From a virus, in the IMG/VR virus record IMGVR_UViG_3300011934_000017, positions 1-64,000 of that record: DNA of 64,000 nucleotides; one strand, given 5' to 3'. The notes beneath the pieces were generated by a model. It did not search any database. It was not told where the DNA came from and saw only the letters and a program-made list of their open reading frames with translations. Position 1 is the stretch's first letter. Each line of letters starts with the position of its first letter. The position numbers were made by a program, and so were the translations under genes. This document shows, piece by piece, positions 16,613 to 24,948 of the stretch.

Positions 16613-17656
16613 ATGCGAAGCGATTTTTATGTCTATGCACTCCTCGATCCGAGGAAACCCGGTAAGTATCGTTACGGTAAACTAAAGCTTGATTACGAAC
16701 CGTTCTACGTTGGTAAAGGCTGTAAGAAACGAAGCCACTCCCACACTTCGTCTATTAAGAAATCTATTGTTAGAGGAGTTTTAAAGCATTCCTATAATAA
16801 ATGGAAAGAAGGTAAGATTAGAAAGATTTTAGAATCTGGTGAAACTCCTATTGTGCGAATAATTAAGCGGAATCAGATCGAGTCCGAAGCTTTTAGACTA
16901 GAGACTAAAGCAATCCGTCTCATAGGCCGTAAAGGCAAAGGTCCTCTTACTAATCTTACAGACGGCGGTGAAGGTACTTCTGGTAGAATTGCCTCCAAAG
17001 AGACAAGAAGCAAACATACGGCTAATAACATTAAAATGTGGGCTGATTTATCCGAGGCCGATTATATCGCTAGATGTTTGTCTATTTCAAAAGGACATTC
17101 GCGTAGAACGCCTGAAGAACGTGAGGCTCTTCGCGCAAGGTACCGAGAGATTCAAACGAACCTGCCTGAAGAGATAGCGACCAAACGTAGTAAGCGTATT
17201 CGTAAAGCACTTAGAAAATACCGTAAGAGTATGACCGAAGAACAACGTTTAGCCGAATCCGCAACACTGTCTCGCGTCCAGAAAGCAATACGCGCACGGG
17301 AAACGGATGAAGCTAAAGTTGCCAGAAGCGCCGCTATCAAACGCGGATATGCTTCAAAGGATCGAAAGCAGATAGAGCAAAAGAACAGCAAAATAGCTGC
17401 CAAGATTCGCCAACAACACGCAACGGCTTCAGAGTATGATAAGCGTATGCGAAGCTTTAGTGTAATGGTAGGTGTTATGCTTAGGAACTACACGGATAAA
17501 GGCTTGATAGAACAGTCTAATGTTGATCAGATTAAACAACGCCTGCGTAGTTCCGCACAAAAGTTTTATTCTGCTGAATGTAATTTAACTCGCAAGCCCA
17601 ATGTTCTCCGTGAGAAAGCAAGGGTTGTTATTTTACAGTATGGAAGTGCAGCGTAG
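16613..17656 (+). CDS. GIY-YIG homing endonuclease
   Basis: 347 residues. The N-terminus has the GIY-YIG nuclease pattern FYVYALLDP (residues 4-12) and PFYVGKG (30-36) with downstream RSHSH and a Glu in ETKAIRLIGR; LTNLTDGGEGTSG closes the domain. A central to C-terminal region is very basic, with repeated S/T-x-ET/EE-R-x-x helix elements (SKETRSKHTANN and later copies), like the DNA-binding NUMOD3-type repeats of these enzymes. Such genes are selfish elements that cut a homologous unoccupied locus. It is free-standing between capsid and neck genes; the capsid gene is intact. Its AGGGG Shine-Dalgarno can be masked by the upstream RNA. Confidence 0.9.
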   Translation: MRSDFYVYALLDPRKPGKYRYGKLKLDYEPFYVGKGCKKRSHSHTSSIKKSIVRGVLKHSYNKWKEGKIRKILESGETPIVRIIKRNQIESEAFRLETKAIRLIGRKGKGPLTNLTDGGEGTSGRIASKETRSKHTANNIKMWADLSEADYIARCLSISKGHSRRTPEEREALRARYREIQTNLPEEIATKRSKRIRKALRKYRKSMTEEQRLAESATLSRVQKAIRARETDEAKVARSAAIKRGYASKDRKQIEQKNSKIAAKIRQQHATASEYDKRMRSFSVMVGVMLRNYTDKGLIEQSNVDQIKQRLRSSAQKFYSAECNLTRKPNVLREKARVVILQYGSAA

Positions 17657-17692
17657 CCATAAATATCGCTTTGCACGTTGAGTTATTCCCTG

Positions 17693-17798
17693 AACAGGAG
17701 AAACTTTATGACCTGTTAATACTTAGATTTATGATAGCCTACACTCGCTTACTGTCACGCCCGGGAGTCTAGCAGTGTAGGCATTAGGGGGTTATGCC
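17693..17798 (+). promoter_or_regulatory. Highly folded leader with 3-codon minigene
   Basis: The 144-nt gap after the homing endonuclease holds three hairpins: AACAGG/CCTGTT (17693-17698/17712-17717), a 9-bp stem (17737-17745/17774-17782), and GGCAT/ATGCC (17780-17784/17794-17798) whose loop carries the Shine-Dalgarno AGGGGG of the gene at 17801. The last two share bases and exclude each other. A minimal ORF M-T-C-stop with CAGGAG upstream lies at 17708-17719. A TAAATA box is at 17660-17665. Confidence 0.45.
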
Positions 17799-17800
17799 AC

Positions 17801-18256
17801 ATGAACAAAGCGCGTGATTTGCTCGCACTGGCTATCGAATCTTTCCGAAGTGGAGAGTACGATGCTGCGGCCAAATTTTTCGCCTCTGCTGTTGGCTCTG
17901 AAGACCTTGATAGTTTCGTTAGCGATATCACGAAGAACGTACCTCGCTCTGCTCTGACTGGTCCAGTTCCCTTTGGGGAAAACACACTCAATCCTTCTCT
18001 TGCATCTGGTTCAGACTTAGATGATATTGTAGAACGGGTAGAAGCGCGATTCCGTGCTGAATGTGCTTTACTGGACGACGATGAATCGGAAACCGAGCTA
18101 CGTGCTTCTGAAGATGACGATGAGGTCTACGAGGACGATGAAGAGGACAATCTTCTTGATGAAGAAGATTATGAAGAGGATGATGATGGTGTTATTGAAT
18201 CCTCTTCTGCTCGAAAATTTAAGTCCGTAGTCGGCCCTGTGCGACTCAAGAACTAA
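17801..18256 (+). CDS. Small acidic protein, neck/head region
   Basis: 151 residues, not recognised. N-terminal ~40 residues form a helix pair with tetratricopeptide-like spacing (ALAIESFRSGEYDAAAKFFASA). Residues ~90-135 are almost entirely D/E, followed by a short basic tail (ARKFKSVVGPVRLKN). The acidic/basic layout resembles scaffold-like proteins. Translation may be controlled by the folded leader. A strong terminator follows. Confidence 0.6.
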   Translation: MNKARDLLALAIESFRSGEYDAAAKFFASAVGSEDLDSFVSDITKNVPRSALTGPVPFGENTLNPSLASGSDLDDIVERVEARFRAECALLDDDESETELRASEDDDEVYEDDEEDNLLDEEDYEEDDDGVIESSSARKFKSVVGPVRLKN

Positions 18257-18259
18257 TAG

Positions 18260-18296
18260 AATCCCCCTATGGCCACTTGTCCTAGGGGGATTTTTT
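18260..18296 (+). terminator. Intrinsic terminator
   Basis: A perfect 10-bp stem (18260-18269 with 18283-18292), 13-nt loop and a run of six T's. Ends the transcript of the small acidic protein gene. Confidence 0.92.
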
Positions 18297-18313
18297 ATGT
18301 CTAAGGAGTATTT

Positions 18314-18955
18314 ATGTCAGCAAAGGGTCAAGGCTTCGATTTGTTAGCGTCTGTCAAGAACGCACAGACACCACTGTTTCTAACGTTGTTGGGCTTTCGT
18401 AAAACGATATCCCGTCACTTAGGCTTAAAGACGTTACCATTTATCTTGCACGATAACCCTAAATCCATTCTGCGTAGGGAACAGCAACAAGAATACCCTT
18501 ACGGCTTCTTTCGTCTCAATTCTTTTGAGATTCTGAAAGACGGGCAAGCCAATAAAACATTGCGCAGGCACGGTTCGACTCTCACACTAGACGACGTTAC
18601 AAACGCTGCTATCAGCAAGGGTTACTTGTTTCCGTGTAATCTAGTGGTCGAGCTTCATTTTATCCATAATGATCCGCAAGAAGTTCTCAATTTAATCGAG
18701 AAGTCTGCTATTCTAGGTGCCGTCGATGGACTTTCATTTAAAGTAGGTATGCCGGGGTCTTCCGATTGGGTTGTAGGCGTCCAAATGTCGGACGGCCCTG
18801 TTGATATTCCACAAGTAGAGCTTGAGAACGAAGCTGATGCAGCGGCATTTGATATTTCCTTGAACTTTACGTTAAGAACGCGAGTAGGTGTAGTTAAAGA
18901 CGTTCCTAAGATAAACAATCAAGGGACTGTTACTCAAGGTCTTCATTCAAAGTAG
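18314..18955 (+). CDS. Putative neck/tail completion protein
   Basis: 213 residues, no membrane segment. The central part (YPYGFFRLNSFEILKDGQAN) and C-terminal beta region (FDISLNFTLRTRVGVV) are consistent with a virion protein; no family was recognised with certainty. Lying two genes upstream of the sheath, it may be a tail terminator or sheath-stabilising protein like T4 gp3/gp15; that is position-based inference. TAAGGAG precedes ATG 18314. Confidence 0.5.
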   Translation: MSAKGQGFDLLASVKNAQTPLFLTLLGFRKTISRHLGLKTLPFILHDNPKSILRREQQQEYPYGFFRLNSFEILKDGQANKTLRRHGSTLTLDDVTNAAISKGYLFPCNLVVELHFIHNDPQEVLNLIEKSAILGAVDGLSFKVGMPGSSDWVVGVQMSDGPVDIPQVELENEADAAAFDISLNFTLRTRVGVVKDVPKINNQGTVTQGLHSK

Positions 18956-18966
18956 AAAGGTGCTGT

Positions 18967-20391
18967 ATGTCTAAATTTCGTTCTGCTCCTCGAACAATCG
19001 TTACGGAAATCAAGTCGTTTGTAGTGGATTCTGTTTCACGTTCGGGAGTGTTTCGCCAGTCTGTAAGTGCCCGTGTAGCGGATTCTGAACCGCTTAATAG
19101 GCAAGACGTTAACATTACGTCGGAGCGTTTTTATGAGGTCGATGACGTGTCTTCTGTTATGGGCATTATGTCGCCTGAAGATGTACGTGTTGAACTCATT
19201 CAAATTTCTACCAGTATTCCACCAGAAGAGCCGGAAGCTCCTATTCCTGATCCTGTGTTCGTTGTTAACAGCGATATCTTTATTGGTGAAACGTTTAACA
19301 TTCGACTGGTAGACCACAATGTCGAATCAATTCATCGTGTCATGATCACTGTCATGTGTATGGACACAGGTGAGACGGAAGATGTTCAACTAGACCGTGT
19401 TGAAAGCGGTGTCTTTGAAGGCTCCATTCCGACTAATCGAAGCACAGGGCTAGCGTCTAACTTCGACAATGTGCTTTCTTTGAACAATGGAAGTCAAGTG
19501 TTGCTGCAATACTTGGGCGCAGACGATGAAACGTATTCTGGCTATACGAATGCAGTCTCTCCGTATGTTGACTCCAAGGTATCCAGTATACCTATTGTGT
19601 TTATCGGCAATCCGCTGCCCGTCGTAGTAGAAGACGCAGATTTGGCAGGTGAAAGCAAAGTGTCTGTTCAGATAATGAATACGACAACAGGTATGACCTC
19701 GATCGTGGATCTATTAGAGTTTGAACTAGGCTCGTTTCATGGATTGTTTGACACCGCCGACTCGTTGGAGACTGGAAAGATTTCAGTTTCACCAGGTCAA
19801 AGTCTTTCTGTGATGTTCACGTCGTCCAAATATGCTGATTCTCCTAACGTTGAGTTCATCGTTCAAGCTAAAGAGGAGCAGATTGTTCCTGTTACGTTGG
19901 ACTCTGATGATACAGTAGAAGTAGGCCGGCCTTTAGTAGTATCGTTGAATGACTACAACCGAGCAGGTGTGGGTGCAATCGATATCATCGTTTCTAAGCT
20001 TGGAACCCGTGAGTATGTTGTGTTGCGCTGTGAAGAGGTGATGCCTAGTAGTGGTCTGTTTTATGGAGAGCTTGAAACGTCTAAGATTCCTATGACAGGT
20101 GCTTTGAAGGTAACTGCTGGTGATGTGTTGGAGTCTGTTTATGTTGAAACGTCCAGTGCAGAGCCTGTACGCATGACCTCTACCTCTACTGTTGTCTCTA
20201 CTATTCAACCGGAACCTGCTGGCGCTAAGTTAGATCGAAAAGGTGAAACAGAGGAACCGAGTATTCTTGTAGAAAACAAGGTAGACTTTTTAGTGAACGG
20301 TCTCTACTTCTTTAACGGAGAGTTTAACGGTAAAGTACGTATTTACGGTCTTAGCTCTGAGCCTGTTCGCTGTTCCATACTTCACTCTTGA
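18967..20391 (+). CDS. Virion protein with three Ig-like repeats
   Basis: 474 residues. After a ~90-residue head (RSAPRTIVTEIKSFVVDS) come three related ~105-residue beta-sandwich units, beginning near FIGETFNIRLVDH, IGNPLPVVVEDADL and EVGRPLVVSLNDYNRAG. Each has an E-x-G-x-F-x-G(S/L) strand (ESGVFEGSI, ELGSFHGLF, SSGLFYGEL). The C-terminal ~70 residues are a Glu/Ser linker and a small beta tail. Likely an exposed neck or head fibre, or a collar protein. AAAGG precedes ATG 18967; it overlaps nothing and leads into the sheath. Confidence 0.55.
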   Translation: MSKFRSAPRTIVTEIKSFVVDSVSRSGVFRQSVSARVADSEPLNRQDVNITSERFYEVDDVSSVMGIMSPEDVRVELIQISTSIPPEEPEAPIPDPVFVVNSDIFIGETFNIRLVDHNVESIHRVMITVMCMDTGETEDVQLDRVESGVFEGSIPTNRSTGLASNFDNVLSLNNGSQVLLQYLGADDETYSGYTNAVSPYVDSKVSSIPIVFIGNPLPVVVEDADLAGESKVSVQIMNTTTGMTSIVDLLEFELGSFHGLFDTADSLETGKISVSPGQSLSVMFTSSKYADSPNVEFIVQAKEEQIVPVTLDSDDTVEVGRPLVVSLNDYNRAGVGAIDIIVSKLGTREYVVLRCEEVMPSSGLFYGELETSKIPMTGALKVTAGDVLESVYVETSSAEPVRMTSTSTVVSTIQPEPAGAKLDRKGETEEPSILVENKVDFLVNGLYFFNGEFNGKVRIYGLSSEPVRCSILHS

Positions 20392-20415
20392 TATAATTTG
20401 AAGAGTGGTATAGTT
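20383..20415 (+). promoter_or_regulatory. Hairpin with TATAAT box upstream of sheath gene
   Basis: CACTCTT/AAGAGTG (20383-20389/20401-20407) can form a 7-bp stem; its loop includes a perfect TATAAT (20392-20397). No good -35 was found. It could be a weak terminator for the Ig-repeat gene or a promoter for the sheath gene. Confidence 0.3.
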
Positions 20416-20439
20416 TAAACGTTCAAGGAGATTGCAGAA

Positions 20440-22029
20440 ATGCCAATCAATAGTGGTTCCAGCACAAGTGCTGGTGTTTATACAGGAGAACGTAACAATA
20501 GTGTCCGAGCAACCGCTGTCTCTACATCGATCGGTGCTATTGTTGGTCCTTCTCACAAGGGTCCCGTAGGGGAACCTACTCTTGTGGTAGATGAAGACGA
20601 ATTTGTTTCGATGTTCGGTGAATCCGACGAAGCTCTCACCTACATGCACTACTGCGCCCGTGCTTTCCTTCAAGAAAGCAGCCGTCTATACGTGGTACGT
20701 GTTGCAGACAACACGCTTCTAGGCGGTGTACGTGTCGCTACCGAAAACAACTTCAGCCAGTGCGTTCCGTTAAATCGCGGATACGATGCTCCTGAAGAAT
20801 ATCGTATGCAGCGTAACGATATTCTTGCGGTCTTCGGTCGTAATCCTGGTGACTGGAATAACGATCTTCGTGTTCTTTTTCATCCTGATACTGATGATCG
20901 GACAGAAGAAGGTTTCGTTCTCAGTGTGTATGAAGGGGCTTCTCAGATTCCTGTTGAAGTCTATCATGCTACACTGCGTGAAACACTTGACGGGTATGGG
21001 CGCCAGCGCGGAATTGAAACGCAAGTCGAAGAAAATCCACGTTCACGCATTCAGGTAATGGTCAATCATGATCATCCTGGGCGTATGGGTAACGATAGCG
21101 CTCGACTTGTTAACGCATTGACTGTAGGTGAACTTACATTCGGCTCCAGCGGCGACCCTGTTAATGTTTCGCACATCATCAACGGTTGGAATCTGTTCGA
21201 AGACAAGGAAGAAGTGTCAGTAAATATCCTCATTAATGCGGGGTATACCGATCCTTCTACTCAGCTTCGTATGATTGAAATCGCGGAAGACCGTGATGAC
21301 TGCTTTGCTGTTCTGGATCTACCGTACAACAAACAGTTAACTCAAGATGCGGTTAACTACCGTCGTAACGTGCTTAATGCCAACACCAGCTACGGTGCGA
21401 TGTACGGTCCTGATCTTCTGGTACGCGATACCCGCGAAGCTCGCAACCTGTTCGTTCCTCCGAGCGGTCACGTAGCCGGTGTGTATGCGCGTACCGACCG
21501 TGTAGCAGAATCTTGGTTTGCGCCAGCAGGTGTTAATCGTGGCCAGCTTAATGTGAACGGTGTTCGTCACATCTACAAGCAGGGTCATCGAGATGTTTTC
21601 GCTGAGAACCAAATCAATCCTGTACGCTTCATGAGTGGTCAAGGCATTGTTGTTTGGGGTGCGGAAACTCTATCTGCTATTCCAAGTGCTTTGTCTAATA
21701 TCAACGTGCGCCGGTTGCTTCTACTTCTCAAGAATAGCATTGCGGAAGTTGCGCTGTCTGGTGTGTACGAGCCGAACGATTCTTTCCTGCAAGTCCAACT
21801 TCGTTCTATTGCAGAAAACATCTTGAACCCAATCAAGCGCGGTCGTGGTTTGTATGGTTTCGAAGTTATTTGTGATGAACGTAACAATACGCCGGATATC
21901 GTTGCTAACGGTGATGTTATTCTCGATGTTTACGTCGATCCTGTCATTCCTGCAAAACGAATCCACCTAAACGCGATCATTCCAAAAACTGGTCAGATCA
22001 AGTTTGCCCAAGAACTCATGGGCCTCTAA
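20440..22029 (+). CDS. Tail sheath protein
   Basis: 529 residues. Contractile sheath subunit surrounding the tail tube. N-terminal SAGVYTGERNNSV, then IGAIVGPSHKGPVGEPTLV with an EFVSMFGES element and AARFL/RLYVVRVAD strand are the classic start of myovirus sheath proteins. The C-terminal half has FVPPSGHVAGVYARTDR and VNPVRF-like (INPVRFMSGQGIVVWG) motifs and a final GFEVICDERNNTPD...VDVYVDPVIPAKRI beta arm that joins subunits. Length is shorter than T4 gp18 (about 660) and near that of other myoviruses. CAAGGAG precedes ATG 20440. Confidence 0.93.
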   Translation: MPINSGSSTSAGVYTGERNNSVRATAVSTSIGAIVGPSHKGPVGEPTLVVDEDEFVSMFGESDEALTYMHYCARAFLQESSRLYVVRVADNTLLGGVRVATENNFSQCVPLNRGYDAPEEYRMQRNDILAVFGRNPGDWNNDLRVLFHPDTDDRTEEGFVLSVYEGASQIPVEVYHATLRETLDGYGRQRGIETQVEENPRSRIQVMVNHDHPGRMGNDSARLVNALTVGELTFGSSGDPVNVSHIINGWNLFEDKEEVSVNILINAGYTDPSTQLRMIEIAEDRDDCFAVLDLPYNKQLTQDAVNYRRNVLNANTSYGAMYGPDLLVRDTREARNLFVPPSGHVAGVYARTDRVAESWFAPAGVNRGQLNVNGVRHIYKQGHRDVFAENQINPVRFMSGQGIVVWGAETLSAIPSALSNINVRRLLLLLKNSIAEVALSGVYEPNDSFLQVQLRSIAENILNPIKRGRGLYGFEVICDERNNTPDIVANGDVILDVYVDPVIPAKRIHLNAIIPKTGQIKFAQELMGL

Positions 22030-22041
22030 AGGAGTATTATC

Positions 22042-22551
22042 ATGCCTAAGCCGAGTCTTAGCGACGTTCTCAACGTTCAAGATCCGATGTTGTCCGATAA
22101 CTTTGACCTCACCTTCTCCAGTGTTCCTGGCGGTGGTGACAATCGACAGCTTACCATTCAATGTAAAACAGCTATCAAGCCAGGTACGACTCTGACTGAG
22201 GTCGAAGTTGAACTGTTTGGTCATAAAGTGATGCACGCCGCTAAGCGCGAATGGTCTCACGATATGTCCATTGAGTTTATCGAAGATCACAAAGGTAGCA
22301 TTACCCGTCAGTTGGAAGATTGGGCGCAAGAAATCCGCGCTACTCAGACACAGCACGGTAACTTCAAGCGTGACTATGCCGTAGATGCCGTGTTCAAGAT
22401 TTACGATCAGACCGGTGCTACTGCAATGGAGTACAAGATCACTTCTTGCTGGCCGAGTGAAGTACCAGAGCTATCTTTCGACGGTTCTGGTGGTACTGCC
22501 ATGACTCTGAGCGCAACTTTTAAATTCGACCACGTGAGTCGGGTGAGGTGA
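22042..22551 (+). CDS. Tail tube protein (gp19-like)
   Basis: 169 residues, directly after sheath, as in T4 (18-19). Predicted beta-barrel tube subunit; motifs include DPMLSDNFDLTFSSVPGGG, IKPGTTLTEVEVELFGHKV, an MSIEFIEDHKGSITRQLEDW segment and a C-terminal YKITSCWPSEVPELSFDG strand typical of contractile-tail tubes. Hexamers stack to form the conduit for DNA. AAAGGAG precedes ATG 22042. Confidence 0.9.
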   Translation: MPKPSLSDVLNVQDPMLSDNFDLTFSSVPGGGDNRQLTIQCKTAIKPGTTLTEVEVELFGHKVMHAAKREWSHDMSIEFIEDHKGSITRQLEDWAQEIRATQTQHGNFKRDYAVDAVFKIYDQTGATAMEYKITSCWPSEVPELSFDGSGGTAMTLSATFKFDHVSRVR

Positions 22552-22577
22552 GAACCTAAATAGATAAATTCTACTAA

Positions 22578-22606
22578 GGGGCTGTTATGCGCAGCCCCCA
22601 TTTGTG
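22578..22606 (+). terminator. Weak terminator or attenuator after tube gene
   Basis: A perfect 7-bp GC-rich stem (22578-22584 with 22592-22598) and 7-nt loop, followed by CATTTG. The T run is short. It would reduce transcription from the abundant tube gene into the second tube-like gene. It is flanked by TAAATA boxes (22557-22562 and 22607-22612). Confidence 0.6.
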
Positions 22607-22625
22607 TAAATATAGGGAGAGCGCT

Positions 22626-23189
22626 ATGCCAGATGTTAGCTTAGGTGTTTTGAAAAGACGGGAAGACGCTAAGCTCGATCCTCTTCTTGATTTTAAATGG
22701 GCATGTACTTCGCTTCCTCTTGGTCATGATCCATCTTATGTAGAAGAAGTCGATCTTCCGTTTCAACAGATAAGTCCAAAAGAAGGCTTGTTTGGTGCGG
22801 GCCAATATTCGTTTCATCCCGCTTTCCAAGACATTAGCGCTTTTGATATCACTTTCTACGAGGATAGCCAGTTAAATACCTCGAAGTGGTTACAAACTTG
22901 GTTTGAGCGTATTCGTCGTCCAAGTGACGGTGGTTACTATCTACCAACAAACTACAAGTTCGACATTCAACTTGTACTGATGGACACTACAGGTGCTACT
23001 GTCGGCGAAGTCACACTGATTAATGTTTGGCCTACAGCACGAGGAAACTGGCCTCTTAGCTACAGTGGAAACGACAGACTGAAAGTTCAACAAAACTTCA
23101 GCGTAGACCGCATGGTGTTCAATACAGACATGAATAGTGGAGGCATAATTAATGCTATCGTTCGACTCGCAAGTCCTTACATTACCTAG
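22626..23189 (+). CDS. Second tail-tube-like protein
   Basis: 187 residues from ATG 22626 (GGGAG upstream); an in-frame ATG at 22587 sits in a hairpin loop and is rejected. A diverged tube paralog: ITFYEDSQLNTSKWLQTWFE parallels the IEFIEDHKGSI...LEDW segment of the gp19-like protein, and VGEVTLINVWPTARGNWPLS matches its C-terminal YKITSCWPSEVPELS. It could be a tube initiator or terminator at the baseplate or neck end. Overlaps the next gene by 38 nt. Confidence 0.7.
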   Translation: MPDVSLGVLKRREDAKLDPLLDFKWACTSLPLGHDPSYVEEVDLPFQQISPKEGLFGAGQYSFHPAFQDISAFDITFYEDSQLNTSKWLQTWFERIRRPSDGGYYLPTNYKFDIQLVLMDTTGATVGEVTLINVWPTARGNWPLSYSGNDRLKVQQNFSVDRMVFNTDMNSGGIINAIVRLASPYIT

Positions 23190-23946
23190 CAACATGATTC
23201 CTTATCAGTTTGAGCAGATCACCATGAAAAACTTTGGTGTGAAGCAACTGATGTTAATGTCAAAAGCTGTTTCTACAGGATCGTGGGCACCTGTTGTAGA
23301 GGCCATTGATTCTGTCATTGATGTGGACGTTAACGTTCTTACAGACGGTGACTTCTACTATCTGCTGGCGTGTCAACGTATTGCTGGGTACAAGATTAGT
23401 CCTCTTCAGGCTGCTTGGACTTGTGAAGGTGTTGTCTTCCAAGAAAACGGTAACTTAGAGCGTGTCTTTACTCGTGAGCAAGTAATACAACTGGTAGCGG
23501 ACTACGATGCTGCCAGCCTTGAAGAAAGAGAAGAAATGGAAGACCCAGAAACTCTTTCTCTTACTTCTAAATCGTGTGGTCATAAAAACGCACACACCCT
23601 AACACTAGATAGCTTGTACATCGTTCCGCTTGAAACAAAGAAGCTTCCGAACGGCCTGGACTTTCCTCGCGTTAACACGTTAGTTGATGCCATTGTAGCG
23701 CGTGAAGAGCCAGAAAAGGAACGCATTGTACAGGCTGCACGATGGGTTGCTCAAGGCGATATCATCGAAGACAAGATTGCCATTCTCTCTGACCAAAATG
23801 ATCTGGAGCTTTTTGAGTCTGCCCTTCAGTCTGATCTTACTATTCGCCACGGTGTTTCTCAAGTATTGATCACCGAATGCGAGAAGTGTGGACAACCAAT
23901 GGAACACACGTTCAATATTGGTCCTGAAACATTCTTTGACGTTTAA
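23152..23946 (+). CDS. T4 gp26/gp51-like baseplate/tail assembly protein, paralog 1
   Basis: 264 residues; ATG 23152 lies inside the preceding gene with GGAGG at 23139-23143. Start LPSNMIPYQFEQITMKNFGV and the LTDGDFYYLLACQRIAGY element match the T4_baseplate (gp26/gp51) pattern, and a C-terminal CEKCG zinc-like motif follows. T4 gp26 and gp51 act in hub assembly. Placed between tube and tape-measure candidate, where tail-assembly chaperones usually lie. Related to the next gene. Confidence 0.65.
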   Translation: MLSFDSQVLTLPSNMIPYQFEQITMKNFGVKQLMLMSKAVSTGSWAPVVEAIDSVIDVDVNVLTDGDFYYLLACQRIAGYKISPLQAAWTCEGVVFQENGNLERVFTREQVIQLVADYDAASLEEREEMEDPETLSLTSKSCGHKNAHTLTLDSLYIVPLETKKLPNGLDFPRVNTLVDAIVAREEPEKERIVQAARWVAQGDIIEDKIAILSDQNDLELFESALQSDLTIRHGVSQVLITECEKCGQPMEHTFNIGPETFFDV

Positions 23947-23955
23947 GGAAGCTTT

Positions 23956-24942
23956 ATGTCAGAAGCGTATGGTGTTCCAGCCGACGTTTACAACGACTAT
24001 CGCTACATCGACATGGGTGACCTTCCCACGGGTTTCGGTCCCTATGAAGAACATGGTATAAAGAAGATTTACATTCGTCCGTTCTGTGTGCGAGAGCTTT
24101 CTTTACTTACTATGGGTTCCAGTCTAGGTGCTCGCGGTGTAGGACACATCTTACGCGCTGTCGATATGGCGATTTCTTGTGACGTTAATATTTTGACTGA
24201 CGGTGACTATGAATATGTAATGGCGTGGTTACGTCTCAACTCTTATCCGAAAGCTCCTTCATTAGTAAAGTGGAAGTGCAAAAAGCTTAACGTCATTGAG
24301 TCGAAAGGCCGAGCTTTTTACACGAAGCCTGACGCTTTCCAAATGACCGAGAAAGAATTAAAAGCAAGAGGTCTTGAATACGAGGTGTGCAATGCTGATA
24401 ATAACGAGATTGTACACAACGTTAAGACCGATATTATGACGTTTGACGATGATGATTTGGTCATGCCTTACGATGACCTTGATTTTCCTCGAATCAATAC
24501 GATGGTAGAACTACTCCAACTTCTGGAAGACCATCCCGAGTTAGAGCACCACGCACGTATAGCGCGTTGGGTGAAAGAAGGAATTACGCTGAAAGAAAAG
24601 ATGCGTATCATCGAAGACCAAGAAGACTTTGAAATGTATTCCCGTATTCAAGAATGTATTAAGAGATTCAAGCATGGCATTCAGGAAGATATGCATCTGC
24701 GTTGCAGAACGTGTGGAAATGAAATTGACTACAAAGCCAAACCTAATTTGTTGACGTTCTTTGCGAACAACAGCGAGAAGGATATTTTGGATATTCAATA
24801 CACGTTGCTTTCCGAATTAAAGCTACAACCCAACGACGATATGCCTGCAAAGACTTTACTCTACCATCATTCATGCTTAGCAAAAGACAAGCAAGCTGAG
24901 GAGGAGCGTAAACGCCTTCAAAACGCCGTTAAGAAGAGGTAA
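23956..24942 (+). CDS. T4 gp26/gp51-like baseplate/tail assembly protein, paralog 2
   Basis: 328 residues. Shares with the preceding protein LTDGDYEYVMAWLRLNSYP, LDFPRINTMVELL, an ARWVKEG helix, IIEDQEDFEMY and a CRTCG zinc-like motif, so the two arose by duplication. It has a ~55-residue lysine-rich C-terminal extension. Probably forms a complex with its paralog and helps load the tape measure or hub. AAGGAAG precedes ATG 23956. Confidence 0.65.
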   Translation: MSEAYGVPADVYNDYRYIDMGDLPTGFGPYEEHGIKKIYIRPFCVRELSLLTMGSSLGARGVGHILRAVDMAISCDVNILTDGDYEYVMAWLRLNSYPKAPSLVKWKCKKLNVIESKGRAFYTKPDAFQMTEKELKARGLEYEVCNADNNEIVHNVKTDIMTFDDDDLVMPYDDLDFPRINTMVELLQLLEDHPELEHHARIARWVKEGITLKEKMRIIEDQEDFEMYSRIQECIKRFKHGIQEDMHLRCRTCGNEIDYKAKPNLLTFFANNSEKDILDIQYTLLSELKLQPNDDMPAKTLLYHHSCLAKDKQAEEERKRLQNAVKKR

Positions 24943-24948
24943 GCCGAC

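Noticed and set aside
20786-21058. Overlapping hydrophobic + frame inside the sheath gene
   Set aside because: No Shine-Dalgarno and it lies wholly within the sheath gene; frame shadow.
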